The notes under the pieces are model-generated. The model did no database searches. It was given only the letters and a program-made list of their open reading frames with translations, and was not told the origin of the DNA. The position numbers were made by a program, and so were the translations under genes. A stretch of DNA of 64,000 nucleotides from Haloferax litoreum (GTDB lineage Archaea; Halobacteriota; Halobacteria; Halobacteriales; Haloferacaceae): assembly GCF_009674605.1 (NCBI RefSeq), contig NZ_WKJO01000002.1, positions 124,001 through 188,000 of the forward strand, given 5' to 3'. Positions 1 to 9,429 of the stretch are shown here, one piece after another (position 1 is the stretch's first letter; each line of letters starts with the position of its first letter).

Positions 1-196
1 ATTTCGATCTCGAATCTAACTTGGTGGCGAGTCATCTGCATTCTGATTTGATTTCTCCGGAAACAGTGGGGTCTCAGGTTCGAACCGCAGCGGGTATTCT
101 GATTCTGTCACAGTGTGGCAAACGACCAACGTCGGTGGGTGAGAAGATACCACAACCACGGTTACGCAAGGATCTATGCCGGAAACGGTTCCTCTC

Positions 197-1234
197 TCAG
201 CCGACGGTGGAGTCCGCTCGTTCCTGAACAAACAGGTCAAGGACGACCTTCGACCCGCCGAGTATGACGGGGCCGACGAACAAGCCGATTGCCCCAAACA
301 GAACGATTCCCCCGAAGATACCCACGACGATGGTCGCGACGTTGATCGCTCCGCTCCGGTTGATAATCGCCGGGCGAAGATAGAGGTCCGAGGAGCTGAC
401 CACTGACCCGTAGGCAATAAACAGTATCGCTGTAGTGGGGCGACCGATTGCGAACAGGTAACCCGAAACCGGAAGCCAAACACCGAATGCCCCAACGAGC
501 GGGAGCAACGTCAGAACAAATGTCGCCACAGTCAAGAACACAACCCCTGGCATGCCAACGAGCGCTAACCCGATTCCGAGTAGTACCGCTTGGACTCCCG
601 CGACAGCGACGTTCCCGATAACGGACGCCCACATGAGGACGTCAAGTTCTCTGATAAGTTCCCGCTCCACACGATCAGAAAGCGGGACAATCGACTTTAG
701 CCATGTGACGAACTGTTCACCGTCTCGCAATAACGCAAAGAGTACGAAGAGTGTCACGGTGAGGCCGATCAGCACACCAGGGAGACCGCCGACGACGGTC
801 ACCGCGCCGGTTGCAAGACGCTGCAACCCGCTCGCGATTGGCTCTTGATACGTCGCATACAACAGATCGAAATCGATCACATAGCCAATGGCTTCGAGTT
901 GATCCTGAACGATGTCAGGACTGAGCCCCCCTTCTTGGAGGGCGGTTAGCAACCCCAGTCCCTGCTGAATTGCGACTGTAAGAAGATACGCGATCGGGAT
1001 GAAGAGGACAACTACCGAAAGCGAGATGAGGATGAGGGCGGCTGTAGCTGAGCTCGTGTGACGCTCGAGCGTCCGTTGTGCGGGTGCGAGGACGTATGCG
1101 AGGACGATTGCGAGCAGAATATACTGAAGCTGTGTGAACACGAAAAGTAAACCGAGAACGCCGCTCACTACCGCCAAAATCGACAGTACAACATGGTCCG
1201 AAAACCAATGTTGATGGTCTCCCTGTTCAGTCAT
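197..1234 (-). CDS. AI-2E transporter (PerM) family permease
   Basis: A polytopic membrane protein of about 345 residues with the layout of the AI-2E/PerM family: an N-terminal pair of hydrophobic segments, a long central soluble stretch (about residues 120-200), and a glycine-rich C-terminal half with four to five further segments including the motif PAIINRSG. Family members export small solutes or act as Na+/H+ antiporters in some archaea; the substrate here cannot be told. An in-frame ATG eight codons upstream (1258) exists, but the ATG at 1234 gives the normal acidic N-terminus. It stands alone, reading off toward the window start. Confidence 0.85.
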   Translation of the reverse strand: MTEQGDHQHWFSDHVVLSILAVVSGVLGLLFVFTQLQYILLAIVLAYVLAPAQRTLERHTSSATAALILISLSVVVLFIPIAYLLTVAIQQGLGLLTALQEGGLSPDIVQDQLEAIGYVIDFDLLYATYQEPIASGLQRLATGAVTVVGGLPGVLIGLTVTLFVLFALLRDGEQFVTWLKSIVPLSDRVERELIRELDVLMWASVIGNVAVAGVQAVLLGIGLALVGMPGVVFLTVATFVLTLLPLVGAFGVWLPVSGYLFAIGRPTTAILFIAYGSVVSSSDLYLRPAIINRSGAINVATIVVGIFGGIVLFGAIGLFVGPVILGGSKVVLDLFVQERADSTVG

Positions 1235-1339
1235 ATTCAGTATAGAGATTCCCCTCATCCTTGACTTGTGTGTACAGAATTGGGCTACCTGTCAGTGGCC
1301 GTCACTTGATCCGAGTACTGCCAGGGTCGAAACCGGTGC

Positions 1340-1622
1340 AATCACGTCAGATAGCGAACTGGAGCGGCAGGGCGGCGATGGTGTCTGGGGGACCGATCAG
1401 TATGGAACCCACACAGTGGGGATCTCAAGCTCAGATGCCTCACTCGGCGTCGTCTGTGTGTACCACCCACAGATTACCAAAGATTCCGTCCTCCGTGGCG
1501 GAGACGGTCTCGACGACGAGACCGAAGAGCGACTCAATGCAGCGCTCTGGCGATATAGCGAACGGGTTTCGACGCTCATTGAAGCAGAACTCGACGAGTT
1601 CGTCCGTCAGACCCAGGGGTAA
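1340..1622 (+). pseudogene. N-terminally decayed DUF7539-like haloarchaeal protein
   Basis: The frame ends in about 90 residues that resemble a small soluble acidic haloarchaeal family (motifs ERQGGDGVWGTDQYG and ERLNAALWRYSERV, recalled as DUF7539). The frame can be opened from an ATG at 1266, but the first 25 or so residues (Cys, Trp and Pro rich) do not look like haloarchaeal protein, and the expected N-terminal helix seems to be missing. I read it as a truncated remnant; it could still be translated. No function is known. It lies alone between the permease at 1234 and the small gene ending at 1707. Confidence 0.45.
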
Positions 1623-1706
1623 GCCCCGATCAGATCCACGTTCGGGTGATCGTACGCATCTATTGTATCCGGCGAGGGGACCCCGTCGTCGACGGTGCGT
1701 CGGATA

Positions 1707-1982
1707 TCACACGCTGGCGCTGGAGTCGTTCATGAACGCGAACGCGATTTGCTTCGCCGTTTCCAGGTCTGCGGCGGTTCCAAGGTCACCGTCCCTCCCC
1801 GAGTGATGCACGTTGTATTCCCAAACGTTCCTGCCGTCGATGACCTCGTTGATGTATACCGCGCTTCTGGTGTGTTCCTGGCGATAGAGCACTGTGGTAT
1901 AATTGCGGCCCATGAATTCGTTGTGTGTCGTCTGCTCGGTCTCTAGCACCCAGTCTGCCGGAAGGTTCTCTTCAGAAGTCAT
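1707..1982 (-). CDS. small hypothetical haloarchaeal protein (91 aa)
   Basis: An acidic 91-residue soluble protein with no recognised domain; the centre reads as short beta strands and the C-terminus as a helix containing DLETAKQIAFAFM. Its ATG overlaps the TGA of the upstream stomatin-like gene (ATGA overlap at 1979-1982), so the two are probably translationally coupled and may act together. A decayed copy of its 3' end lies at about 6364-6470 on the same strand, so this small gene has been duplicated locally. Function unknown. Confidence 0.6.
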   Translation of the reverse strand: MTSEENLPADWVLETEQTTHNEFMGRNYTTVLYRQEHTRSAVYINEVIDGRNVWEYNVHHSGRDGDLGTAADLETAKQIAFAFMNDSSASV

Positions 1983-3073
1983 GCTCCGTCACCGGCGTGG
2001 TCGGCGCCCTCGGAGTTTGGGATCCCATCTTTGACCGCCTTGGCTTGCTGTTCCAGCTCTTCGACGTCCATCTCGGCGGCCTTGTCGATCTCGCCGAGGA
2101 TCTCCTTGATGTCGTCGAGTCCGATGAGTTCGCGGGTCTCGGCGTCGAATCCCAGGCTATCTAGCCGGTGCCCATTGGTCGCCACGTCGCCCCCCGTGAG
2201 GTGTTTGCCGTAGCGACCAACCAGCGAGGTGAGTTCCTGGGGGAGGACGAACGTCGTCGACTCTCCCCGACCGATTGCTTCGAGCGTGTCCATTCCTTTG
2301 TCGATGATCGCGCGCTCGCCCATCGATTCGGCGGACTTCGCCCGCAGCACCGTCGAGATCGCATCGCCCTGTGCCTCGAGGATCTGGCTCTGTTTTTCAC
2401 CTTGCGCTCGAATGATGTTCGACTGCTTGTCTCCTTCGGCTTTCTCGACCGCACTCCGGCGTTCGCCCTGTGCTTCGAGGATCGTGGCCCGGCGTCTCCG
2501 CTCTGCGCCGGTTTGCTGTTCCATCGCTTGTTGAACCTCCTGACTGGGGTTGACCTCCCGGACCTCGACCGACTCGACGCGGATCCCCCATTCGTCGGTG
2601 GGTTCGTCTAGTTCCTTGCGGATGCGAGCGTTGATCTCCTGGCGCTTGTTCAGCGTGTCGTCCAGTTCCATGTCGCCGATGACTGCCCGGAGCGTGGTCT
2701 GGGCGAGGTTCGAAACCGCCGTCTTGTAGTCTTCGACCTCCAGGAACGCCTTCTTCGCGTCCATCACACGGAGATAGACGACGGCATCCGCTGTCACGGG
2801 AGAGTTATCCCGCGTAATCGCCTCCTGTCGGGGCACATCCATTGTCTGGGTACGCATATCGAACGTGTACGTGCGCGAGACGAACGGGGGAACGAAGTTG
2901 ATGCCCGGCTCGAGCAAGCCGCGATACTCGCCGAACACGGTGAGCGCCTGTTTATCGTACGCGTCGACGAACCGCACCATCTGCCAGATAGTGACGATTG
3001 CCAGCACCAGTACCAGCAGGCCGACTATCGCGAATCCGAGAGTGGAGACCTGCAGCGGGACCGGGTCGTACAT
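1979..3073 (-). CDS. SPFH/Band 7 (stomatin-like) membrane protein
   Basis: 364 residues. One N-terminal membrane segment (about residues 10-31) is followed by an SPFH/Band 7 domain (about 35-190; motifs RGLLEPGINFVPPF and TRDNSPVTADAVVY), then a long charged helix with repeats of EAQGE/RAQGE type (about 195-265) that should form a coiled coil, and an acidic tail. Stomatin/prohibitin family proteins oligomerise on membranes and organise microdomains or regulate membrane proteases. The usual NfeD or clpP-type partner is absent; the only coupled gene is the 91-residue protein downstream. Confidence 0.92.
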   Translation of the reverse strand: MYDPVPLQVSTLGFAIVGLLVLVLAIVTIWQMVRFVDAYDKQALTVFGEYRGLLEPGINFVPPFVSRTYTFDMRTQTMDVPRQEAITRDNSPVTADAVVYLRVMDAKKAFLEVEDYKTAVSNLAQTTLRAVIGDMELDDTLNKRQEINARIRKELDEPTDEWGIRVESVEVREVNPSQEVQQAMEQQTGAERRRRATILEAQGERRSAVEKAEGDKQSNIIRAQGEKQSQILEAQGDAISTVLRAKSAESMGERAIIDKGMDTLEAIGRGESTTFVLPQELTSLVGRYGKHLTGGDVATNGHRLDSLGFDAETRELIGLDDIKEILGEIDKAAEMDVEELEQQAKAVKDGIPNSEGADHAGDGA

Positions 3074-3359
3074 GTGTTCTACATTCGCTCCGTGTCTGTA
3101 TCAAGGGGCGATATTTTCACACGCATCCGCGTTACCATTATGTGGGTGACACGACCGACAGCACCCGTACTGGTCCACTCGAAGCACGAACGGACGATGG
3201 GTACTCGACCTGTAATCTGCAAGTAGAATGAACTACCTGTAACAGCGAGAGGGTCCCGCCCTTCCCGTGAGGCGCGAGCGTTCCGACACTCTGTTCTCGG
3301 AACCGAGGGCCGAACAAGGCGGGCGTGAGTCGCGTAAACTCCGGTGAGAAACCGCTGTG

Positions 3360-4940
3360 TCACTGCCCAAGCGTGATCTCGACCAGGGACATCTCGTTCG
3401 CAGGAACAACACTTTCGAGAACGGTCTCGACCTCAGACCACGTCTCTGGCCGGTAGCTATCGATTCCGAAGCTCTCGGCGAATCGTTCGAAGTCGGGGTT
3501 CGTCAGTTCGGTTCCGAAGTGTTCACCGGTGTGTGCGACCTGGTTCTCCGAGATGAGACCGTAGTCGTCGTCGTTGAACACGACGATCGTATACCCGAGG
3601 TCGAGGCGGGTTGCCGTCTCTATCTCGGCTGCATTCATCAGAAACCCACCGTCGCCGGTCGCGACGACGACGTTCGCATCGGTCGCGAGATCGGCAGCGA
3701 TTCCGCCGGGAACGGCAATTCCCATGCTTGCCAACCCGTTTGAGATGATGCACGTGTTGGGTTCGTAGGTGGGGAAACTCTGTGCGATTGCCATCTTGTG
3801 ACTCCCGACGTCGGAGAGCAGAATGTCATCGTCAGCCATCACTTCCCGGAGGAACGGCAGCGTCCGTTTCACCGAGAATGGGTCGTCTGACTCGGGTTTT
3901 CGTTGCACGTCCGCGACGATTCGCTCGCGCAGGTCCTGACACCACTTCGGTCCAGACGCGGAATCGAGATGCATCCGTAGCTCTCGGAGGACCGTCGAGA
4001 TGTCCGCGACAATTTCCACGTCAGGATTGTAGTGTCGGTATACTTCTGCAGGCTCGTGATCGACGTGGATGATGGCCTTATCGAGGTCGGCGTTCCACGA
4101 GCGAGGGTCGTGCTCAGCGATGTCGTAGCCGACTGCGAGTACACAATCGGCACGTGAGATTGCCGTGGACGCCTCGGACTGCGGTCCAGAACCGAGTGTC
4201 ATCAGTGAATTATCGAGACGATCCGAGACCGCTCCCTTTCCCATGTACGTCGCGACGACGGGCATCCCAGCGTGGTCGACAAGTTCGCGCAACCGGTTCG
4301 ATGTTGACGTTCGGACGGCACCGTTACCGGCTAACACCAGCGGGGTGTCTGCGTCCTCGAGGAGTTCGACGGCGTGGTCGAGTGACCGTTCGTCGGGGGC
4401 AGCCCGTCGCACACGTGGCCGAGTTGGGAGCGGCTCTGCGTCGAGTTCTTGTGCTGCAACGTCCTCGGGGAACTCGAGGTGGGTCGCACCGGGTTTCTCG
4501 TACTCGGCGAGCTTGAACGCCTTGCGTACCGACTCCGGGATGATCTCGGCATCGGTGATCTGTGTGTTCCACTTCACGACCGGCTCGAACATGTGGACGA
4601 TGTCGAGGGCCTGGTGGCTCTCCTGATGGAGGCGCTCGAGCCCCCCTTGTCCCGTAATCGCGACAAGTGGGGACTTGTCCAGATGGGCGTCTGCGACGCC
4701 CGTGAGAAGATTCGTGGCACCCGGCCCCAACGTAGAGAGGCAGACACCAGCTTCGCCTGTCAACCGACCGTGGACGTCGGCCATGAACGCCGCACCCTGT
4801 TCGTGTCGAACTGGGATGAACTGGATGTCCGAATCTCGAAGTGAGAACAGCAGGGCTTCGAGTTCTTCTCCCGGGAGCCCGAACACGTACTCGACACCCT
4901 CTGTTTCGAGGCATCTGACGAGGAGGTCGGATGCCTTCAT
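3360..4940 (-). CDS. thiamine pyrophosphate enzyme, acetolactate synthase large-subunit type
   Basis: 526 residues with the three domains of the TPP-dependent acetolactate synthase/pyruvate oxidase family. The N-terminal Pyr domain holds the catalytic glutamate in RHEQGAAFMADV (Glu47); the middle domain follows at about 190-320; the C-terminal PP domain holds the TPP/Mg motif GDGGFLMNAAEIETATRLD. Acetolactate synthases condense two pyruvates, but no regulatory small subunit is nearby, so a catabolic or broad-specificity 2-oxoacid enzyme is as likely as a biosynthetic IlvB. Its ATG overlaps the TAA of the upstream aldehyde dehydrogenase by one base (TAATG at 4938-4942), so the pair is coupled and may process an aldehyde made by the TPP enzyme. 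Confidence 0.85.
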   Translation of the reverse strand: MKASDLLVRCLETEGVEYVFGLPGEELEALLFSLRDSDIQFIPVRHEQGAAFMADVHGRLTGEAGVCLSTLGPGATNLLTGVADAHLDKSPLVAITGQGGLERLHQESHQALDIVHMFEPVVKWNTQITDAEIIPESVRKAFKLAEYEKPGATHLEFPEDVAAQELDAEPLPTRPRVRRAAPDERSLDHAVELLEDADTPLVLAGNGAVRTSTSNRLRELVDHAGMPVVATYMGKGAVSDRLDNSLMTLGSGPQSEASTAISRADCVLAVGYDIAEHDPRSWNADLDKAIIHVDHEPAEVYRHYNPDVEIVADISTVLRELRMHLDSASGPKWCQDLRERIVADVQRKPESDDPFSVKRTLPFLREVMADDDILLSDVGSHKMAIAQSFPTYEPNTCIISNGLASMGIAVPGGIAADLATDANVVVATGDGGFLMNAAEIETATRLDLGYTIVVFNDDDYGLISENQVAHTGEHFGTELTNPDFERFAESFGIDSYRPETWSEVETVLESVVPANEMSLVEITLGQ

Positions 4941-6307
4941 TATTCCACCCAGACGGTCTTGCGATTGACGAACTCCATGATGCCGGCATTCGAGAGTTCT
5001 CGGCCGTAGCCAGATTCCTTGACCCCACCGAACGGGACCCGTGGATCGGACTTCACCAGCTGATTCACGTACACGTTACCGGCGTCGATCTGTCGAGCGA
5101 GTCGCTCGCCGCGCTCACGGTCTTCGGTCCAGATGCTCGCACCCAGACCGAACTCGGTATCGTTGGCTTTCTCGATCGCCGTGGTCTCGTCTGGAACCTC
5201 GTAGACAGCGGCGACGGGTCCGAACGTCTCCTCGCTGTCGGCCGGACAGCCCTCAGGGACATCAGCGAGGATTGTAGGGGGGTAGTACGCACCCTGCCGG
5301 TCGAGGGGTTCACCACCTGTGACGACTCGTGCGCCCGCCTCGACACTCGCTTCTACCTGTTCGTGGAGGGACTCCAGAAGGTCTTGACGGGCCTGTGGAC
5401 CGACGTCGGTCTCCTCGTCCACTGGGTCGCCAACCGTGAGTGACGAGACCACCTCGGTGAACCGGTCGAGGAACGCCTGATACACGTCCGTGTGAACGAT
5501 GAATCGTTTGGCTGCGATACAGGACTGCCCACCGTTCTGGTTTCGCGCCCACGCGCCGGTCTCCGCGGCGGCCGAAATATCAGCGTCGTCGAGAACGATG
5601 AACGGGTCGCTTCCACCGAGTTCCAGCACTGTCTTCTTGAGGTGCTCGCCCGCTGTCGACGCGACGGCCCTCCCAGCCGGTCCACTTCCGGTCAGTGTCG
5701 CGGCCCGGACGCGTTCGTCCGCGAGAATTTCGTCGACGAATTCCGACGGGACCAACAGTGATTGGAAGACTCCCTCGGGGTAACCAGCCTCGCGAAACAC
5801 CTCCTCGATTGCCATCGAACAGCCGGGGACGTTGGAGGCGTGTTTCAGCAGCCCGACGTTTCCCGCCGTCAGCGAGGGGGCGGCGAATCTGAACACCTGC
5901 CAGAACGGGAAGTTCCACGGCATAACTGCGAGGACCGGTCCCAGTGGTTCGTAGACAGTCTCGACCGCCGCTCCCGGTGGACTGGGGTGTCCCTCGGGTT
6001 CCAGGTACGCACTCGCATGTTCCGCGTAGTGATCACAGCCCCACGCACACTTTTCGACCTCTGCGATAGCTTGCGAGAGCGGTTTTCCCATCTCGCGAGT
6101 CATCGTTTCGGCGTACTTGCGTTTGTTCTCACGCAGGACCTCACCGGCAGCTGCAAGCAGTTCTTCGCGCTCCCGAACTGGCCGGAGGCGCCAGTCTTCG
6201 AACGCAGCATTCGCCCGGTCGAGCGCTGCTTCGATCTCCGACTGGGTGTGTTCCGTGTACGATTCGACTCGCTCGCCAGTCGACGGGTCGACTACGTCCA
6301 TGCCCAT
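4940..6307 (-). CDS. NAD(P)-dependent aldehyde dehydrogenase, succinate-semialdehyde type
   Basis: 455 residues, complete ALDH superfamily fold. Visible residues are the oxyanion asparagine in PWNFPFW (Asn132), the general-base glutamate in LELGGSDPF (Glu229) and the catalytic cysteine in GGQSCIAAKRF (Cys263). The length and the GGQSC-IA signature match the short Sad/GabD-like succinate-semialdehyde dehydrogenases. It oxidises an aldehyde to the carboxylate with NAD(P)+ in the cytoplasm. It is the first gene of a two-gene operon with the TPP enzyme. An alternative ATG at codon 3 cannot be excluded. Confidence 0.88.
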   Translation of the reverse strand: MGMDVVDPSTGERVESYTEHTQSEIEAALDRANAAFEDWRLRPVREREELLAAAGEVLRENKRKYAETMTREMGKPLSQAIAEVEKCAWGCDHYAEHASAYLEPEGHPSPPGAAVETVYEPLGPVLAVMPWNFPFWQVFRFAAPSLTAGNVGLLKHASNVPGCSMAIEEVFREAGYPEGVFQSLLVPSEFVDEILADERVRAATLTGSGPAGRAVASTAGEHLKKTVLELGGSDPFIVLDDADISAAAETGAWARNQNGGQSCIAAKRFIVHTDVYQAFLDRFTEVVSSLTVGDPVDEETDVGPQARQDLLESLHEQVEASVEAGARVVTGGEPLDRQGAYYPPTILADVPEGCPADSEETFGPVAAVYEVPDETTAIEKANDTEFGLGASIWTEDRERGERLARQIDAGNVYVNQLVKSDPRVPFGGVKESGYGRELSNAGIMEFVNRKTVWVE

Positions 6308-6363
6308 ACGAATTCGGTGTGCAAGACGTTAACTCACAGGGGTGCCGTCGGCGGCGCGGCGGA

Positions 6364-6470
6364 GATTGCACGCTGGCGACGGACTCGGTCGTGAACGCGA
6401 CCGCCATCTGTTTCGCCGTTTCCAAGTCGCCGGGTCGAGGGTTGCGTGTACCACCGAGAGCAGTCGGGGT
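6364..6470 (-). pseudogene. decayed 3' fragment of the small gene at 1707-1982
   Basis: Read on the minus strand this stretch encodes GDLETAKQMAVAFTTESVAS, closely matching the C-terminus DLETAKQIAFAFMNDSSAS of the intact 91-residue gene at 1707. At the DNA level the two are similar for about 90 bases around ccgtttcca(a/g)gtc. The stop codon of the intact copy is lost and no N-terminal part is present, so this is a dead duplicate left between the aldehyde dehydrogenase and the DUF1328 gene. Confidence 0.55.
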
Positions 6471-6474
6471 GAGG

Positions 6475-6693
6475 CTACAGAACGAACGTGACGATAGCGA
6501 GGACGACGAAGATGATGACGAGCCACTTTGCGATATCCATACTGAGTCCAGCGACACCCCGGGCACCGAGCACCGCTGCGACGATCGCGAGAATCAAAAA
6601 GAGGACTGCAAGCTCGAGGAAATTACCCCCGAACTGTAACGGCACCGCCTGGACCGAGACAGCGCTATCCAGAACTCCGCGTGATGCTATCAT
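6475..6693 (-). CDS. DUF1328 (UPF0391) small membrane protein
   Basis: 72 residues from the ATG at 6693; ATGs at 6717 and 6744 are in frame but add basic residues unlike the family. Two membrane segments are seen, around [19 protein letters not shown] and [18 protein letters not shown], with the family motif [14 protein letters not shown] between them. These short inner-membrane proteins are common in haloarchaea and proteobacteria and appear linked to stress, but no biochemical role is established. It sits just upstream of a decayed gene fragment and is probably monocistronic. Confidence 0.85.
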   Translation of the reverse strand: MIASRGVLDSAVSVQAVPLQFGGNFLELAVLFLILAIVAAVLGARGVAGLSMDIAKWLVIIFVVLAIVTFVL

Positions 6694-7047
6694 AGCACAC
6701 CTACGTCTTCTGACCATTTCAACCCGCAACGTATTCACCCTCATCTTGTTTTTGAGTAATCGAGTAACTCCATAGGGTGGGCGTGATTCACTCGGTTAAT
6801 CAGCACACGACATCATTCGGTAGACCCTTACGCCCATGGACCCGGGCTCTATTTCGTCGTCGAAGGTGCTTCCATGGCCGAATTCGCGGCCCCGATGGAG
6901 TCGGACCGCTGGCCAGTCGAGGACTGTGGGGCTGGACGGACGCTTCAGAACGAAACGTCGGCTTCGTCTCTGGGCCCCACCGCTGCTGCGGAGGGGTTCG
7001 TGCCACGATCGTCGTAGTATTTGCGGCCAATATACTCGTCGCTTACG
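6694..7047. other. intergenic region, no supported feature
   Basis: About 350 bases between the DUF1328 gene and the DUF7344-type gene. Short frames exist on both strands but show biased composition unlike real haloarchaeal proteins. No clear promoter or repeat was recognised. Confidence 0.4.
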
Positions 7048-7713
7048 TTACCAATGATGGTCGTGAACAACTCGTCGGCCGAGAATCGTCGCGCGGGCGC
7101 CGACCACCGCGACGACGAGCATGGCCCCGATGACGAGTGCCGTGACACTCTCCACGGGGAGACCGCCGACCAGGGCGAACAGCCGCAGACCGACGGCGCC
7201 CACCACGGCGGCGATGGCGGCCGAGACGGCCGTCCCGCGCACCAGCTCCGCGTCGGTCGCCGAGTCGTCGCCGTGGACCTGCCCGTGGTGGAGGTACTTG
7301 ACGAGCTGTTCGGCCTCGTCGCGGAGGACGACCGTTCCGCGGTTCTTGTCGAAGTCGACGACGTTGGCCTGGTCCATCCGGGGGAGGTGACACTGGTAGA
7401 GCCCGATGTAGACCCGCTTGCGCTGGTCCGAGGAGAGCTGGTCCACGTCGATGCCGTTCTCCAAGGCGGCGATGTGCTCGGCGAGGTCGCTCAGCGTGGA
7501 CCGCCCACCGTGAACGAGCAGGTACTCCAGCGTGTCGCGCCGACGCCTGTTCATCAGTATCTCGAACGTCGTGTCGAGCGAGAAGTCTCCGACGGTGGCA
7601 CGCCCGTCGGGTTCCGTATCGGACTGCGCCCTGTCCGGGGACGGCCGTCGCCGGGCTTCGATCGCAAATCTGAGTTCGTCATCGGGGGATCCAAGTACGT
7701 TACGTAGCTTCAT
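7048..7713 (-). CDS. DUF7344-type winged-helix regulator with C-terminal membrane anchor
   Basis: 221 residues. About 45 variable residues precede a predicted winged-helix domain (about 48-140) beginning DTTFEILMNRRRRDTLEYLL and containing LSDLAEHIAALEN and YQCHLPRMDQANVVDFD, which match my recall of the haloarchaeal DUF7344 domain. Two hydrophobic segments follow (about 160-178 and 186-205). Such proteins are thought to be membrane-tethered transcription regulators. No target is evident; the neighbours are an unrelated multi-CBS gene and the DUF1328 gene. Confidence 0.75.
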   Translation of the reverse strand: MKLRNVLGSPDDELRFAIEARRRPSPDRAQSDTEPDGRATVGDFSLDTTFEILMNRRRRDTLEYLLVHGGRSTLSDLAEHIAALENGIDVDQLSSDQRKRVYIGLYQCHLPRMDQANVVDFDKNRGTVVLRDEAEQLVKYLHHGQVHGDDSATDAELVRGTAVSAAIAAVVGAVGLRLFALVGGLPVESVTALVIGAMLVVAVVGARATILGRRVVHDHHW

Positions 7714-8083
7714 CAGATACCCGACAACCGTTCCCCAAATGTCTAAAGTGACAACAATTTACTGACCGAGACATTTTTGATTAACTGAGTGACTTGGCTT
7801 CCTCCACCGTTGGCGTTGACACGTTCGTCCCTGGACTGGTCAAGCACGGTGGATCAATATTGGCTCTACCGAAATCCGTCTCAACTGACATTCGAAGAAA
7901 AGACTCTTCGACCACCCACATTGCTAGTAGCTGCGCTCGAATCGCATCTCAACCTAGTCATTTCGATCCCAGATCACCGTCGAAAGCATCTGAAACGTAA
8001 CTCCGGAGATCCACGAAGGTATGGGTAAGAGACAGCGCTAAACCACGGGGGTTTCTCCTCAAACTTCGTAAACCCTGATAGGG
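7714..8083. other. intergenic region, no supported feature
   Basis: 370 bases between the regulator gene start and the 3' end of the CBS gene. It is less GC-rich than its surroundings. No convincing frame, RNA or repeat was seen; it presumably holds the promoter of the gene starting at 7713. Confidence 0.35.
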
Positions 8084-9292
8084 TTACCCTCCGAGCCACC
8101 AGCCATAGAGCTGTGTCTGCTCGTCAGTGTCGGGATGCTTCTTCGAGTCGCCGTAGGTCTTCCCCTTGAGCAGCTGGCGTTCAACTGCGTTCGCGGCAAG
8201 ACGGAGTGCGTGCGTCGCTCCGTATCCTTCGCCATCGGCCGTGAAGTAGCCGCGGTCGGTCACCAGTCGAATCCGTGCCAACACGAGTGGTACGCCCCGA
8301 CTCTGTTCTTTGTGCTCCTGTAATTCGATACTGGCCTTGATGACGCTCATCTCGCCGTACTTCGAGGTGACACTCTCGATTAACGCGGAGACGTCGTCGT
8401 AGTCCATCCCCTCAAGCAGGTCGAGTCCGAACACCTGGACGGCGTTCCGGTCGTCGCGCTCCCAGGTGAGCGCCTCGATGACGTCCGTCTTCGTGATGAT
8501 ACCGATCGGTTCGTCGGTGTCGTCGGCCGTGACGACGAGAGAAGAGACCTCCCGCTCGAACATCGTCTCGACGACTTCGTCAAGCGTCGCGCTCCGCTCG
8601 ACCGTCGCGACTGCGTCGGACATCAGGTTCCGCACTGGCAGGTCGAGCATCCGGTCGGCATCACCCTCGCGTGCGCCGAATCCACCACGGTTCTGCCCGC
8701 CACCGGCACGGCCACCGAAACCGCTCGACGAACCGCCCTGGCTCTTGCTGCCACCTCGTGTCGTGAACTCGACGACATCGTACAGGCTCAGCAGACCCAC
8801 GAGGTCGTCCCCGTCGACGACCGGGAGATGGGCGATTCCGGCTTCTCGGAGCAGATTGAGCGCTTTCCCGATCGTGGTTTCAGGGGTCGCACTGACCAAT
8901 TCCGCCGTGTACGCGTCGTCAACGGTCGCTGCGTCGAGAAACGGACGGACAGCCTCGAGCACGGCATCGCCAGTCACCACACCGACGACACGGTCATCGC
9001 GGAGTACGGGGAGCGTTTTGGCATCGCTTCCGATCATGAGTCGGGCGACCTCGCGGACGTCCTCAGTGCGGTCGACCGTCGGGACGTGCTGGACCTGTGA
9101 GCCGACCTTCGCAGACGGCTGGTTGGACGAGGACGCCAGCTGTCGGCGACTCACGATGCCGCGATACTCGTCGCCGTCCGTTACGATGACCGCATCGAGT
9201 TCCTGATTCTCGAACGCTCCGGCGACCTTCGAGAGCGGTGTACCGATATCGAACTCCGTGAATTTCGGGGAGAGTATCTCAGAGATATCCAT
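8084..9292 (-). CDS. multi-CBS-domain protein with C-terminal HPF-like domain
   Basis: 402 residues. Four CBS motifs are readable at about 1-55, 65-120, 125-185 and 222-275 (for example VLRDDRVVGVVTGDAVLEA and VVDGDDLVGLLSLYDVVEF). A flexible Gly/Ser-rich linker occupies about 187-215. The last 110 residues (SVIKASIELQEHKEQSRGVPLVLARIRL onward) resemble the small alpha/beta domain found after CBS domains in archaea and related to ribosome-hibernation factors. CBS pairs bind adenine nucleotides, so the protein is probably an energy-sensing regulator. It diverges from the SLC13 permease at 9430. Confidence 0.85.
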   Translation of the reverse strand: MDISEILSPKFTEFDIGTPLSKVAGAFENQELDAVIVTDGDEYRGIVSRRQLASSSNQPSAKVGSQVQHVPTVDRTEDVREVARLMIGSDAKTLPVLRDDRVVGVVTGDAVLEAVRPFLDAATVDDAYTAELVSATPETTIGKALNLLREAGIAHLPVVDGDDLVGLLSLYDVVEFTTRGGSKSQGGSSSGFGGRAGGGQNRGGFGAREGDADRMLDLPVRNLMSDAVATVERSATLDEVVETMFEREVSSLVVTADDTDEPIGIITKTDVIEALTWERDDRNAVQVFGLDLLEGMDYDDVSALIESVTSKYGEMSVIKASIELQEHKEQSRGVPLVLARIRLVTDRGYFTADGEGYGATHALRLAANAVERQLLKGKTYGDSKKHPDTDEQTQLYGWWLGG

Positions 9293-9429
9293 TGTGACTC
9301 TCTAGTCAGAGGGTCGCTGGACGGTTATGCTTGTTCCACTCCCCATTCATTCCACCTGCATTCGGCGACGGAGCGGTGAGAGCCGTACTACTATGTAGAC
9401 TCCACTGGTACCCATACATAGTTGATTCT

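Noticed and set aside
3079-3363. 94-codon minus-strand frame between the TPP enzyme and the stomatin gene.
   Set aside because: Composition is rich in Arg, Thr and Cys, unlike haloarchaeal proteins, and no coupling or motif is seen.
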